From the NCBI GenBank assembly GCA_964019135.1, contig OZ025253.1, positions 35,452,548 to 35,516,547 on the forward strand: 64,000 bases of DNA. The letters are read 5' to 3'. Shown in pieces: positions 20,101 to 31,800 of this stretch. This DNA is from Arenicola marina (taxonomy: Eukaryota; Annelida; Polychaeta; Arenicolidae). Numbering within the stretch: the first letter of the stretch is position 1; every line of letters begins with the position of its first letter. The position numbers and the translations under genes were made by a program. Under the pieces are notes generated by a model. The model saw only the letters and a list, made by a program, of their open reading frames with translations. It was not told where the DNA came from and ran no database searches.

Positions 20101-20689
20101 AAAGGTAATATCAAGTTTCACCATTGCGTTGATACCGTAACGCACAAATTTCACGTCTTTTCGTGGTAACCAAGCGACCCATTTTGTTGCTGACGTAGTA
20201 CACAGTAACGTTATAGTCATCTGCATATTTCGATACCAGTCAACTTACATTATGCTTAGTTCTGATACAACGCTACCCACTTACAGTCATCCAACCACGC
20301 CTGCGCATATTCGTGCATATCTTTGTGCAATCTTCCTTCTCTCAGGACGTGTACTTTGTACTTTGCATGCTGGAACATGAAATTATTCCATCCCTTATTC
20401 TAACTGGTACTTAAAAGACGTGGTAAGGCACTTACGCCCTAGCACCTACACGAAAGTTGATCACATTGCAATTTATATTCGCAAAAACATGATATCTCGA
20501 TTAGTTACGCGTTAAAGTTAAATTCTCCCATATGCTTGCAGAATAGCTGTAATACGCAATAAGTTAATCGTTATATATATCACTATCATTTACCTGTTTG
20601 TGTTTGTGGTGCAGCAGCCTCCATTTTGACGAGAATTGCTTCCGGGTCTCACTCACGGTCGAATTAATGGCATTATTAATTAGGAATTG

Positions 20690-21190
20690 TGCATTTGTCC
20701 AAATGATTTGAACGTATGTCTATTTCCATTGTACATATGTCCAAATGAATTATTCATACGTGCAATTGCGTTGGGCATATGTGTAATTCAATGTTACATG
20801 TGTGTAATTCCATTTTATATATATGTAATTCAATTTTACATATGTGTAATTCAATTTTACATATGGGTAATTAAATTGTACATATGGGTAATTAAATTGT
20901 ACATATGTGTAATTCAATTTTACATATGTGTAATTCAATTTTACATATGTATCATTACATTTTACATATGTGTGTACATATGTGCAATTTATTTGGACAC
21001 ATGTGCACATGAACTGGAAATATGTACAAATGATTTGGAAATATGCGTGCTTCAATTTTGCATATATGTCCAAATAGAGGTATTCGAACGTATCTTGAAT
21101 TGAATTGAACATATGTTAAGTTCATGTCGACATATGTCAAAATTCAATAACACATGTGTAAATCATTTGGACATAAGTGCAATTATTTGA
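20690..21190. repeat. 21-bp minisatellite with ACATATGT core
   Basis: The central part (about 20800-20970) repeats ACATATGTGTAATTC plus a T-rich end every 21 bp, with diverged units on both sides. The unit length is a multiple of three and contains no stop, so both strands stay open (repeated ICVIQFY on plus, TYVKLNY on minus). I treat these frames as by-products. Confidence 0.85.
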
Positions 21191-21498
21191 ACATATATAC
21201 AAACAAAACTATTAAATTTCATTTTGACTTGAACACCATTGTTGGTCTACACATACGAATTTGCTACCATGTGTTTATGCGAAATGTAGATAAATTCTAA
21301 TCCGTTAACTGGGTTAATATAGAGTTTATATATGAGTTGCCATTGTACCGGTGTGTACACATATTCCAGACACATATCACGACAAAAGGGCGCATATCTT
21401 GCCGTCCAGGTTTTAAACGATGTTTAGATGTCTACATGAGTGTGATATGTGCATATGGTATCTATGGAATGCTCACTAAATCGATTTTATTCCTGTAG

Positions 21499-21693
21499 AA
21501 ACACTGAAACCCCAAGTGATGCTTGACTACTGTCGTGACGTAAAGATGTGGTACTGGTCACGTGACCTTGACGTGTGGCACCGTGAGGACGGTGACCTGC
21601 AAGGTTGGCCACTAAACAAGGCAGACTTGAAACAGCTGGCCAACCTCAAGTGTATTAAAGCGGATCCGCGTCCAGGCACTCAATGTCATATAT
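21499..21693 (+). CDS. Candidate third exon of the cGLR locus
   Basis: Acceptor CCTGTAG precedes 21499 and donor ATAT|GTAAGTCC follows 21693. Entering in phase 1 with G it reads ETLKPQVMLDYCRDVKMW, then SRDLDVWHREDGDLQGWPLN and KADLKQLANLKCIKADPRPG, ending TQCHI. The entry phase fits the 19863 donor and the exit phase fits the acceptor at 37758, where T plus GC would give cysteine. The composition is convincingly protein-like and rich in tryptophan. No domain is recognised. No second copy was seen in this window, which leaves this exon resting on splice sites and composition alone. Confidence 0.55.
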
Positions 21694-21699
21694 GTAAGT

Positions 21700-22620
21700 C
21701 CTAATCTTCCAATATGCGGGAGCCGTGTCCTGTTATTTTATTAATGGCAGTCAGTAGTGTTAATCAGTAATTTTATCTGATCTAGGATAAGAAAAAAATG
21801 CAATTTCTGGATTATGAATCCAACCACTTCCGCTGCGACGGAAAGGATATTTTTTGTGAGTCAGCTACGTGTGGTTTATGAATACGGCCCATATATATTC
21901 TTACTACAACGTTGACCATATACTGCCGTTTTGGGGATATCATGTTATATTCCGCAATAAATTATGTAAATCTGTGGATTCGCTGTAAAATTTGAGGCAT
22001 ATAATATTACCTATATCTGCTGGGGCCATGGCACTGACAGGTAGCCATACCAAGAATAGTTGAAGTCTGACAAATAATATGAATTTGGTTCGCATTTGAC
22101 GTTGTGCATGTTGTGCATGTTGTGGTACCGCCATTGTGTGTTTCATGTGAATCAAGGTGTCCTAAGGCAGTCTTGGCGACAGAAAGTGTCTGAAGGCTAA
22201 GGTATGATATATTTGTCAGTAGTATACGTGACTGTTCGCAAGAGCTGGACAATGACAAAATATATCCACCAAACGGTATCGATTCCCTTGGTATTGACTT
22301 TTGCCTGACATATCTTAAGTGTTGCTGATGCGTGTAGTTTACCGAGATTGCGTTTGCTTTATAAAAATGGATATCGCCATCCGTGTGTTAAATTCCATAA
22401 AATGGTTGTTGTTTCACTTACTTTGATTAACAACCATTTATTGCCTTTTCCGGAATGAGGCTATATTAGTGTAAACCAGCAATGGACAACAATTGTTATG
22501 TTAACAAGATACGAATTGGCTGATGATCATGAACACAACTTATAGACATGTCTCTGCATTTGCTTCGCTATGAAAAAATTGTGACAACAAGTATTCATGC
22601 GACTGTGCTTTTTATTTCCC
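21700..22620. other. Non-coding DNA, no gene seen
   Basis: No supported feature. A short TGTTGTGCATG duplication lies near 22101-22120. Confidence 0.4.
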
Positions 22621-22627
22621 GCACAGT

Positions 22628-22704
22628 TTGCCGGACGACTACAGTCCACAATTGAGCGACGGAGAGCAAAATGAGCATCCAAAGACTGCCATCAAAAACG
22701 GCCA
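22628..22704 (+). pseudogene. Possible degenerate exon fragment
   Basis: A good acceptor (TTTCCCGCACAG) and a donor-like GTATGT bound a frame with SDGEQNEHPKTAIKN. This resembles the acidic linker FNDGEQHPTALTE of the 19.5-kb exon. In the phase used by the rest of the locus it hits a TGA, so it is probably a relic. Confidence 0.25.
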
Positions 22705-23639
22705 AGTATGTATGATACACGATTTAGTGGACAACCCTTTCCGGGATGAAGAGGTTTTACCGCCGCCATTACCGTTGTGGCGTTTATAATGTGTCGATCC
22801 GCCCTTTGTGAGACAGGGCGGGTGACAAAAAGAATAGCCAAGTCAAATTTATCGTTCCACAAAGAAATGTGTATCAACGTAGCGCCTTAGCTATACTGAA
22901 GAGTAAATATCATCGTTGCAAATGAATAAAGTTAGCTTACTTCTATCTTAAGCAAATTATTGCATGCGGCTAAGATAAAGAACGAAACTGTCGTTTCCGT
23001 TCACTGTTCACCGAGTCTTATGGCAATTCCGTTTGCAGGTGAACGTGTATTAATTGCTGATGTGACGTGGCTCGGAAAGACAGAAATGTGCAGAAATATA
23101 GTGGGCCAACGCTGAAGAGCCCAGATCTAAACTTCTGAAAGCTGACCGCAATTCTAGAAATATCTTCTGATAAACTGAAGAATCAAGTGTTGCACTTATA
23201 AGGAAATGTTTTGCAAATGCAATGACTGAGGAATGACGAAGACTGCTGCCCGTTGTCATAGAGATGTTGTTCACTATATGCCCACAAAATAGTTTACGCC
23301 AACAGTACGATATATAATTCGGGCTAGAGAGGTTGTCGCGAAAAGAAAGACGTGTCAGCGTCAATCAGTTAAAGATATTCATGTCTTGATGGTAGAACTT
23401 TTATTTCTTCTGCCCTAGTTGCCACGTATGTGTCACTCAATGTATTACCACAATCTTTTCTCATGTCTGTAACGCCAAAAACTAAATCTGTAATGTTTAT
23501 ATTACCAATCTCATGTCTATGTCAAATAGGTATATTTTGTCCTGAATTTAAACCCTGAAAACCTATGGGCTATCCGAAGTGAAGCAATTTTTTTCACCGG
23601 AGCAGAAGTTGGTGGCCTGCTTTATATACCTGCGCGCCT

Positions 23640-23860
23640 GTTCGCTGTTCTGAATTCTGTGTGATGTCGACCGCGGCTCGATATGATGTCGGCGCGCGAT
23701 AAATTATTCCGCGCGGTTTTATGTTTAAATTGTTGTTTTACAGACTTACCGAGATACAAAACATAATTGCATCATAATATGGAGATACTTTTAGTCTTGA
23801 TTCTAAAATGTAAAAAAAACGAAAGAGGCGCAGGCAAGTAGGCTGCTTTAAGATAAACAT
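23640..23860. repeat. Dispersed repeat, copy 2 of 3
   Basis: Matches 39630-39830 well: TGTGATGTCGAC.GCGGCTCG, TGCATCATAAT, TTTTAGTCTTGATTCT and related blocks. Confidence 0.65.
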
Positions 23861-23869
23861 GAAGACTGC

Positions 23870-24800
23870 ATTGCCACTGGATGGAGAATGGATTAAAAAT
23901 GAGTGATGTTGGGCAACTGCTAGCGTCTACAATTCTGTGGCATGTGTAATTAAGCGGCATGACTTTACAGTGGTTCGCGGATAGGCGCACAATTGGATGT
24001 TGATTTGCATGCCTTGCAATATCAAATGCAATTATATTGCATATTATACAACTTGATAGCCGTTCGATAACAACATCAATGATTTCGACGATAAAACGTC
24101 TGCCGCAAGTGCGAAAAGTGACCAGTCTCCACTTACTAACTTATCAATGGATACGTTAATAAACGTGGGTAATAACATTTGTTGTATTTCATCGATTTAT
24201 TATTCTGACTACGTGTTAAGTAGTCAGACACTAATAACACATTAAAATTTAACACCGACACCATTATGCCGTCTCAACTCTTTAAAACTAACGGGTAACG
24301 TGTGCAATATAATTGTAATTATCGGCCAATCATGAACCAATTGCTAGATTTTGAAAAAGTGCATCCACTACTGGATACAATGCAAACTGATGGAGCCACG
24401 CTAAAGTTACTGAACATGATATTTAAATAATATGTGTAAAATATGATGTATAATGACATTAAATGCAATTTATGTCTTGGGAGAACATTTCCTGGGCGTG
24501 GAACATGCCGTACAATGGAAACAAGCCATTGACTGTGATCTGAATTCTGTTGAATTAGCTAGAAATATCGGGAAAGACAGAATACACGTCAAAACAATCA
24601 CGTATAAATGCATTGCGAGATAAAAGTTCCAAATTAAGAGATTTTACTTATGTAAGTGCGGCATACATAATGGTGTCGAAAGCCGCATCGACTATGTTCT
24701 TACTTCTGACAATCTGGCGCGATATGTCACCAGCTGATAGTTACTACCATCGCTTCTGCCAGATCATAACGCTGTCATAGCGCACTTCTATTTTACGCAT
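23870..24800. other. Non-coding DNA, no gene seen
   Basis: AT-rich sequence without supported exons or elements. Segments near 24700-24800 precede the decayed copy of the 16.2-kb frame. Confidence 0.4.
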
Positions 24801-24819
24801 AGACTCAGGGCAAAGGGAT

Positions 24820-25350
24820 ATTGGAGTATTCATGATAACGATAGTAAGGTATAATTGGAATAAACGAAGACATATAATGCGCTGAACGTTGAAATGAGGA
24901 CTCAATGTGAAGATGAAATCTCTCTTTTTGAATGAGAAACATCAATTATTACCCCGACAAAAACAGATTACACAATTTTAGCCTGTACTGTCCAACCAAC
25001 CACACAATGTGCCAGGACGGATCATCAGTTCAGACCAGACGGAATTTATTTTAAAATAGATTGGATATTTAGTAGTATGGATGTATTTTATCTGTTTTGC
25101 CGTTGCATAGTTGTATAAATGGTTTCTACAAGACTAAAATAAAACCAGTATATTCAGGGTCTTAAGATTAACTTGAAGGATCGCAGATGCATTCTGAAAT
25201 TAACTCAATAGGCCAATGATGGTATGCTTTAAATAAACAATGAGAACGAAATACCTATAGCACTATATGAAATTGGAGAGTTTATTAAAGTTGAAGGACC
25301 CGGGCTCAACAAAGAGAAGTGTATTGGGGTACATTTAGACACATAGTTAT
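24820..25350 (+). pseudogene. Decayed copy of the 16.24-17.04 kb segment
   Basis: Shared blocks in order: ATAATGCGCT.AACATTGAA, TTATTACCCCGACAAA, ACACA.TGTGCCAG, CAGTTCAGACCAGACGG, TTCTACAAGACT, ATATTCAGGGTC and ATTAAAGTTG.AGGACC. Both frames of the 16-kb copy are broken here by stops and indels, ending with TAG at 25347. Confidence 0.7.
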
Positions 25351-25439
25351 TCCAAAATAAAAATTTGCAATAGCTAAAGCAACCTTACATTCCCACAAAA
25401 ATGCGCTTTGTTGGGGCTCCATTAATATGTCTCAGGATG

Positions 25440-25735
25440 GCGCAAAGCAGTATGTAGCAGTGCAACGATACGACAATACATCATATGTGTAGCGACAGGA
25501 CAGTACATTGTAGGTGTAGATACATGTCAATACATCATATGGTTAGCGATATGACTGTACGGCATAGATGTATCGATATGACAGTACACCATAGGGTTAG
25601 GGATATGACAGTATACATCATAAAAGTCTAGCAAGAACAGTGCACCATATGTGTACCGATATGACAATACATCATTATAAGTGTAGCGACAAGAGCATAT
25701 CCTGTGAAACGACAGGAAAGTAAATCATATGTGTA
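25440..25735. repeat. Degenerate tandem repeat, about 34 bp
   Basis: Irregular units containing GCGATATGACAGTACA, CATCATATG and GTGTAG. It ends at a C homopolymer (25740-25751). Confidence 0.65.
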
Positions 25736-25759
25736 GATGCCCCCCCCCCCCGCCTCCGC

Positions 25760-26890
25760 TTCATTATTATCAGGTACCACTCTGAAAGAACCACTTAACC
25801 TTGTGAATATATATATCCCTATCATTAACAAGGACCACTCTCAACCAACTCCTTGATGTGGTGAATGTCCAATTCCCAATCAGGTAGAATTTAAAAAATT
25901 AAAAACAGAGAAAAAAGAAGCAAAGCCAGGTAATTTTAAGGACACCAATTTGTTCTGTGATTTTATCTTTTTTTTATGAGACAAGCAATATTTTTTTACG
26001 CTAACGCTCCACTGACAGCAGGTGATCCCTTGCAAACATACTAAAAGCCCGGTGGGTGTGTGTGGGGAGGGGGCGGGGGGGGGGCACTGTTACACAATTC
26101 TAGCGTCTAGCGGGGGTTTCCGAGGGTGCTTTGATGCCTGAGAGAGCGGATATTTGTGAAGAAATAGTTACCCTACTAACGGAAATATTAGAACTTGCGA
26201 TAGGGGAAAGGGGGGGGGGGGTTATGAAAATATGCGTTTATTGAGCGGGTTGCCGCAAAAATACCCCTTCCGAGATTTTTTTTTTGATAAAGGGAGGGAG
26301 GGGCTTTACCGCGGAACTCTCCACACGCAGCCAAGTATTAAGTACCCACAGGGACTAAAACACAGGCTATAAAATGATGTGGTTGACATGGCGTGCCCGT
26401 GGAAGAACAATATATTTGCTCTATGTTTACACTGGGCCACGCGCGCCAAGGCAACTAGTATAATTTCATTGTCCATGCATTAGCATATTTGCGACAGCGC
26501 GTCTGCTTCCAACCTGGGCGGGGAGGGGGGGGGGGGGGAGGGCGGTATTTAATGCAATGCTGGGCTTGGAAGGGTATGCAACCGCTCCTACAAACGGAGC
26601 GTTTTCTGAATCGTAAAAAAATAACATTGCAGTAGAGACGGAATTTCGGTATCATTAAAATTTCACGGTCTTGCTTACACGTGTCAGTGAATTTCAAGGA
26701 AAATATGGGCCGAAACCTGACTCCACGGTATTTGTAAATTTAGCTGCCGGTATGCTAAATAAAGCCTAAACGATGACGATGAGTAATCCCGGGGCGTGGA
26801 GAAGGCGGGCGTCTCCGAAAATATGTGTCCATGGAACTGGTTTAAATACCCATTTCCAGCCGATCTTCCAGGCAAAATGGGGAGGGGCTT
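25760..26890. other. Non-coding DNA with several G runs, no gene seen
   Basis: G-homopolymer stretches lie at about 26066-26084, 26203-26221 and 26519-26540. No exon or element is supported. Confidence 0.4.
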
Positions 26891-26899
26891 CACCGGTGG

Positions 26900-28750
26900 G
26901 GTAATCAAGCGCTGTCAGATTTACTGTCAGTTCTGAGATTAACATGTTGATTTATCACTGCAAACTTTAAAGTCTCTGGTCGATTCTTCTCATTCACCCT
27001 GCATCCGTTCGATATTTCCCATTGGTTTGTCACTGCGCTCGAACTTATTCGCTTGTTCTTCATACCCAATGATTGCGCATTTACTTGGCAGCCGCTAGAT
27101 GGCGCAGCACAGAGCGCGTCACAATGCAATGTACAGGAAGTGCACCCTCTTGTTATATACACTATTTGCCTCAACTACGAGAACAATACACGCCCTCGAC
27201 AACAGATCCTAGGCGCAGATTCTGACAGTGCCTACGCACTGCATCAACGTCCACCTGTTAATCTTGTGACATCAATGGGGATTTTTTTTAATAACACTCA
27301 GTTGCAATGCTCAACTAAACCCGCCAGACATCACTTGGCACCAATTTAAAGTATCTTGAATTTCTGAAACGAATGGGAGTCATCAGCATTGTCATGTTCG
27401 CTATGCAACCAGCAAACTATCGAATTTACATCTTCATTGCCGTTAGGGCGTTATAATTTGTGAGCGGGTGAACACATGATAATAATATGATAAAACGTTT
27501 TGGGCATGGTGCGACCACTAGATCTTACCCCGGATGTGGTCGTCGGCCTGCTGGTCGTCAAGTGTGTTCTGCGCGAAGAAGTAGTCCCAGTCCCGCGGTT
27601 CCGTGCATTCCACGGCCCCCAATGGGGCATCGTCCCTGCCGCTGTGGTCGGGTTTTTCAGTCGGTGCCATGGAATTTTCGCGCCGGTAGAAGTTCACTTT
27701 GATATGTCTGCCTAGAACTTTGCAAGGCAAACCATTAGTGCCTTGTAGTAACATGAGGCTTTGAGACAAATATTCCTATTCTACTGATATATCATGTACG
27801 TATGCTGTATATCCATATTTTTGCAAAAAATCTCGTACCGTACTGTCCTGCGTGCGGAATAAATGGAATTTTCTAGCTATCTAGTATATATCTACCCCAC
27901 CGGTATTCAGGTGGTGATTTCAGCGTTGAGCGTGTTAAAACTGTCCTTGATTTTCCGCCGTAAAAAAAGATGGCTACCATAAGAACCAACCCGTACTTCA
28001 ATCACCAGATATCAACAGCCCTCTCGATGTTAAGTGGTGTCATATAGATTGATATCCTTATGCCAGGGGGCCACCTTCCGTGTAGTACATTTGCACCGCC
28101 CCCCCTCCCGCCCCACTCGCCCTCCATCCACTCCATACTTAGATAATGCATGGAGCGTGTGTTATATGGTATTTATTTTATTATGACGAGAATGTTCAAT
28201 TTTCGTTGTATCGCTGTCTATTTGTTTGTTTCTTCGCTGGTTTGTTTGATCGAGGTAGTAGGATGATAGCTTTTTGATACACCGGAAAAGACCGCCCCCC
28301 TTCCCCTCCCCCGGCTTTTCAATTTTTTAACATATCGGTTTGAAAACGCAGGTCACGAGTTAATTAAATCGCAATTGTTGGTCAAATGTCTTCGTTCTCA
28401 TACTGCAGCGTATAATTAGCATAAATTAGTATGTATATAGGCAATAAACCTAAATGGGTATGTAAATATGCAACTCTTTGTTTACCTGCTATAGTACGGG
28501 ATTTAATAAGACATTTGAGTGACTAAAGCTGTAATTATTGTATCAACAATGGAATTAACCTTTCTTTGATCCCGTGTTAAACTATGAAGCATAATTAAGA
28601 TATATAAGTGAAAGAACTGATTCAGCTGTCAACTATGTCATTAATCATTGACTGAAGAATTCGTCATATAGTACGAGCTCCAAGTAACCACTATCTGAGT
28701 AACTGCATGATCGAATGACTTGTCAATTGGAACATTACTCATACCAATAA
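26900..28750 (-). repeat. Inverted duplicate of the first-exon modules
   Basis: The right part (about 28.05-28.75 kb) mirrors 12.7-13.4 kb and the left part (26.93-28.05 kb) mirrors 15.2-16.15 kb. With the arms at 12.7-16.2 kb this forms a large imperfect inverted repeat whose loop (about 11 kb) contains the second and third candidate exons. Confidence 0.65.
27529..27670 (-). CDS. First exon of the cGLR locus, inverted intact copy c
   Basis: On the minus strand ATG at 27670 opens MAPTEKPDHSGRDDAPLGAV, then ECTEPRDWDYFFAQNTL and DQQADDHIR. The donor (CCGGG|GTAAGATC) gives phase 1. It is 142 bp, exactly the length of the 13634 copy, and open throughout. Its orientation is opposite to the catalytic exon at 37758, so it cannot join that exon by cis-splicing. 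It may start a separate minus-strand gene reaching left, or be an orphan exon. No minus-strand second exon was found. Confidence 0.5.
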
Positions 28751-28936
28751 TCAAAGACTATTATGAATAGCTCATTGACTTGACAGCTGACAAAGTCAGG
28801 ATGACCCAATCAGGATAACAAGACTCGAGTTGTTAACAAACCAATGAAGGGTGAAGATAACGATCTTTGTTATGACAGTTTAGTGGATCTAGAATTCGGC
28901 CCCTAGGATTACGTTTGGTGTGTTATCTTATGGTTT

Positions 28937-28947
28937 ATGTTATGCAT
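28937..28947. repeat. SINE target-site duplication, left
   Basis: ATGTTATGCAT, identical to 29207-29217 on the other side of the SINE. Confidence 0.85.
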
Positions 28948-29206
28948 TGGGGCCGGTGCGACAGCGCAGTGGGCTAGAGCGCTCGCATTGAGTGCTCTGG
29001 TCACCTGAGAGCCTAACGGCATGTGGGTCGGTGGTTCGAGCCCTGCTGTCGCCATGTCTGTGTAGTAGCAGGATAAAGATACCATGTTTTTCTTCGTAAA
29101 GAGTAGGGGGTTACTCCCGGGGACATGGCTCCAGTCTCCATTTCTTCTCCCATTGACGCGATATGACCAAAAGTGGTTAAAGCGTCCTGAATAACCAAAC
29201 CAAACC
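28948..29206 (+). mobile_element. tRNA-derived SINE, full-length with target duplication
   Basis: The head carries an A-box-like AGTGGGCTAGAGCG and a B-box GGTTCGAGCCC about 60 bp apart, the internal RNA polymerase III promoter of tRNA-derived SINEs. A tRNA-unrelated body follows, ending in CCAAACCAAACC. Perfect 11-bp target duplications flank it. Length is about 259 bp. A 5'-truncated minus-strand copy lies at 3521-3741 and a diverged head at about 33274-33385. It depends on a partner LINE for mobility; which one is not shown. Confidence 0.88.
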
Positions 29207-29217
29207 ATGTTATGCAT
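29207..29217. repeat. SINE target-site duplication, right
   Basis: ATGTTATGCAT, identical to 28937-28947. Confidence 0.85.
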
Positions 29218-29394
29218 CAAAAGAAACTTGAATGGCCGTGTATAACAATATCGGGATCGAAAGCGTCAATCTGCATCCTAGGGGTCAAATATATTACGTC
29301 TGGCTTCGTCCCTGTCTTCCATGAGAAAGCCGACTATTGACAATACAAAAATAATCTATTACTATTTCTGTTCTGAAGCAGTGGTTTGTCCTAA

Positions 29395-29800
29395 CATTAA
29401 ACAATGACCAGACGTGTGGGGGACGATCGACACACAACGCACCCACCACCTACCCCACAGCCAACCAGGTATCGATCTTAACACATCAAATGTTATTTTA
29501 TTGAACAGGATAATTGTATTTTTGTAAAGATTTTACATGATAAAGCTTTCTCTAAGTGCGTTATAAAGTGCCCCTCCCAGGCTGGTGCTCCTGACTGGAT
29601 ACCTGAAGAGATAGCAAAACAACGTGTAAGTGTGTTGTGCTTTGAGTTGCTGATCGAGTACGATAACGGAACACAGTTGGATTTTTTTTCTATCAGGTAA
29701 CAACTTTTCGTTGGCGAGGGCGCGAGTTGTCAACGACCACGGCACCGTTGCAGCAGGTGAGGCAAGGACGGACCTTTTAAACCACCTCTTCCCCCCACCC
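29395..29800 (+). repeat. Dispersed repeat carrying an exon-like segment, copy E (inverted)
   Basis: Reverse-complement match to 10100-10610 and 63395-63890, for example CCAACCAGGTATCGATCTT and CCTACCCCACA. It contains the exon-like segment at 29581-29756. Confidence 0.65.
29581..29756 (+). pseudogene. Exon-like segment of an unrecognised family, copy E
   Basis: Acceptor CCTCCCAG and donor GCAG|GTGAGG are both good. The frame reads AGAPDWIPEEIAKQRVSVLC, then ELLIEYDNGTQLDFF. A one-base loss relative to the 10.2-kb copy (176 against 177 bp) then shifts the frame to a stop, with LARARVVNDHGT visible in the next frame. Splice sites are kept while the frame is lost. Confidence 0.5.
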
Positions 29801-29824
29801 ACCTCAGATGAGTGAAATTTTGGC

Positions 29825-29949
29825 GCTTTAAGCTGATTTTGCGCCCATGAAGGCTATTAAATTGGGCCCAAAAAAATCCCGATGCGATGAAATGGGCGGG
29901 ATGATACTTGCCCAAGATGCAGGTTTCGAACCCACGACCCGTTGATCTG
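29825..29949 (-). mobile_element. Possible second SINE-like fragment
   Basis: On the minus strand GGGTTCGAAACC (about 29929-29940) is a good pol III B-box, followed by CTGCATCTTGGGCAAG. No A-box could be assigned; the head side is interrupted at 29950 by the 22-bp repeat units. Confidence 0.35.
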
Positions 29950-30020
29950 CAGATCCCCTCCTTATCGACACGAAATCCCCTCCTTATCGACAAGAGATGC
30001 CCTCCTTATCGACACGAGAT
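29950..30020. repeat. Mini-array of the 22-bp satellite, 3.2 units
   Basis: Units start at 29950, 29972 and 29994 and are near-identical to the commonest unit of the large array (47265-61065). A partial unit GAGAT ends it at 30020. Confidence 0.92.
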
Positions 30021-30024
30021 AATG

Positions 30025-30300
30025 TTTTATGTGTGTGCTGGCGGGTGTGATTGTATGGCCAGCTTTAATGGGTGTTTTCGGTGATGTGGGTGTGCTGACG
30101 GTTGTGTTGGCGTCCTGAGCCAAAGACAAACGTAAGGCCAATAGCAGTGCGCGTGCAAGTCAGGAAAGACCATACAACGACAATGAAAGTTCGACGATTG
30201 ACTGAACTTGTATACAGTACGGGGGAAGTGTGGACTAGGCAATTATCTGACATCCCTATATCCCTATAGCTAGTTGACCCAGATAGCCGAGACATCGCAA
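30025..30300. repeat. Flank of the mini-array, shared with 61590-61860
   Basis: About 270 bp is closely similar in both places: CTGGCGGGTGTGATTGTA, TTTAATGGGTGTTTTCGGTG, GAGCCAAAGACAAAC, CTTGTATACAGTACGG, CCCTATAGCTAGTTGA-like. It follows the 22-bp units in both cases. Confidence 0.85.
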
Positions 30301-30309
30301 GATGGCATT

Positions 30310-30880
30310 CTGACAAGAATCCTACAATCAGGTGTAAGCAGGTTCAAGTGAGCTCGCACTTTGTCGATAGTACGATAAATATGTAAAGCGAGTGAAAAAA
30401 CAAGTGTTGTCCGCGGTAGAATTATGCGGAAACAGCCTGGTTGGATGGATGCATGGCTGCTCGAGCCCGGCCGTACGATGTACGAGGGCGTGGTGGGGGG
30501 GGGGGGGGGGTCCCAAATCACGAAGAATACATTTCTTAATTTTAAAAGAACTACCCGCACGCATACAACGGAAGGGGGAGGGGGACATACATGATATATA
30601 TTGATATAAATTGGCGATTGCCCGATTCACGGTTATTTACTTAATCATTATTAAAATTCCAAGTTGACGCTTAATGAAAATCCTTGGTCACGATCGCCGG
30701 ATAATACCCAATTCTTAATTCACGAAGAATTGTTTCCCTCATTCCCAGTTCACGGTACAAGTACAAGCCAGTTTCCGAGGAACGGACATATCGCTTGCCA
30801 CCCCCTCCCCCCCACCTCATATTGGAGGCCTCCATCCCTCCTAGGAATAATTTCCCCATAACAACCACCCCCTCCCCCCG
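30310..30880. other. Non-coding DNA, no gene seen
   Basis: G and C homopolymer runs near 30494-30511 and 30798-30812 generate glycine- or proline-rich frames that are not supported as genes. Confidence 0.4.
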
Positions 30881-30889
30881 GATATACAT

Positions 30890-31800
30890 CTTGGTTTTAT
30901 TTCATTTTTATACTGCAAAATATAATCAATGTACATACCGGCGATTGGAAAATATTTGTTTCAGAGATTTTTTATTAAACTTATTCATGGGCAACAAATA
31001 TTAACCATCATGTCAACCACATCACATTTACAGGTGCTCTTAGTTGTCGTAGACGATATATAGAAAGAGGCAAAACCCCTTCACTTAAAAGACGGAAGCA
31101 TAAAGGATTTTTGATACTCTAATGAGCAAGCTAAATAGGGGTAGATGACTTGGATAATTCCTACCCAGACACACCATGGTATAAGTGTGTAGACAAAAAA
31201 AGGCACAAGTAGCAGGTTCGACTATTGTTTAATATCCGTTATAGATAAAAACGAAATAGACCAATATTAAATTAACAAAAGCCATAATGTGTAACCACAT
31301 TTCAGTCTGCTTTTTACCCTGTGTACTTTAAGTGTAAGTATCAGGTATAGGGGTCGTCATACCATTAACAATCGCTAAACAAGATATAAAGATGTTTACG
31401 TTTGCACATGCATTATGGGTACAATAGGTTTGATGGTGATATGCCAGATTGAATTAAATTGATTTAGTACATTGAATTCAATTGATGAAGTAGATTGCCG
31501 GGTCGATACGCCCTGTATTGGTGACTAATAGCCACCGTGACCGGGTGTGATCGGGCCTCACCCTGCTAGTAAGTGGGGACAGGCAACCACGAGACTTATG
31601 CCGGGAACCATGGAGCACGTACGTAGTTAGATAGCAGGGAACACTTAAACTTTTTTCAGTAGTTCCACACGTCGCTCAAGATATTGATATTGCACTCTAG
31701 AATAGTGTTTTCGCCCAAGCCAACGAAATGCTCAGCAGAGAACGATACTGATTATTTACACTTGGTCGAGTGTCCCGGTGGCGTCGCTTTTACGGGACCC
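30890..31800. repeat. Dispersed low-copy repeat, copy B
   Basis: Matches copy A (8930-10085) at ACTCTAATGAGCAAGCTAAAT and ACACACCATGGT, and copy D (61860-62360) very closely at TTTACGTTTGCACATGCATT, TTAGTACATTGAATT and GGGCCTCACCCTGCTAG. Confidence 0.75.

Noticed and set aside
20687..21112. Membrane-like proteins of 120-138 residues on both strands
   Set aside because: The 21-bp minisatellite keeps both strands open; cysteine/valine/tyrosine periodicity mirrors the repeat.
28951..29045. Genuine tRNA gene
   Set aside because: A- and B-boxes are present, but no cloverleaf with a proper acceptor stem could be drawn, and the unit is bounded with its body by target duplications, so it is a SINE head.
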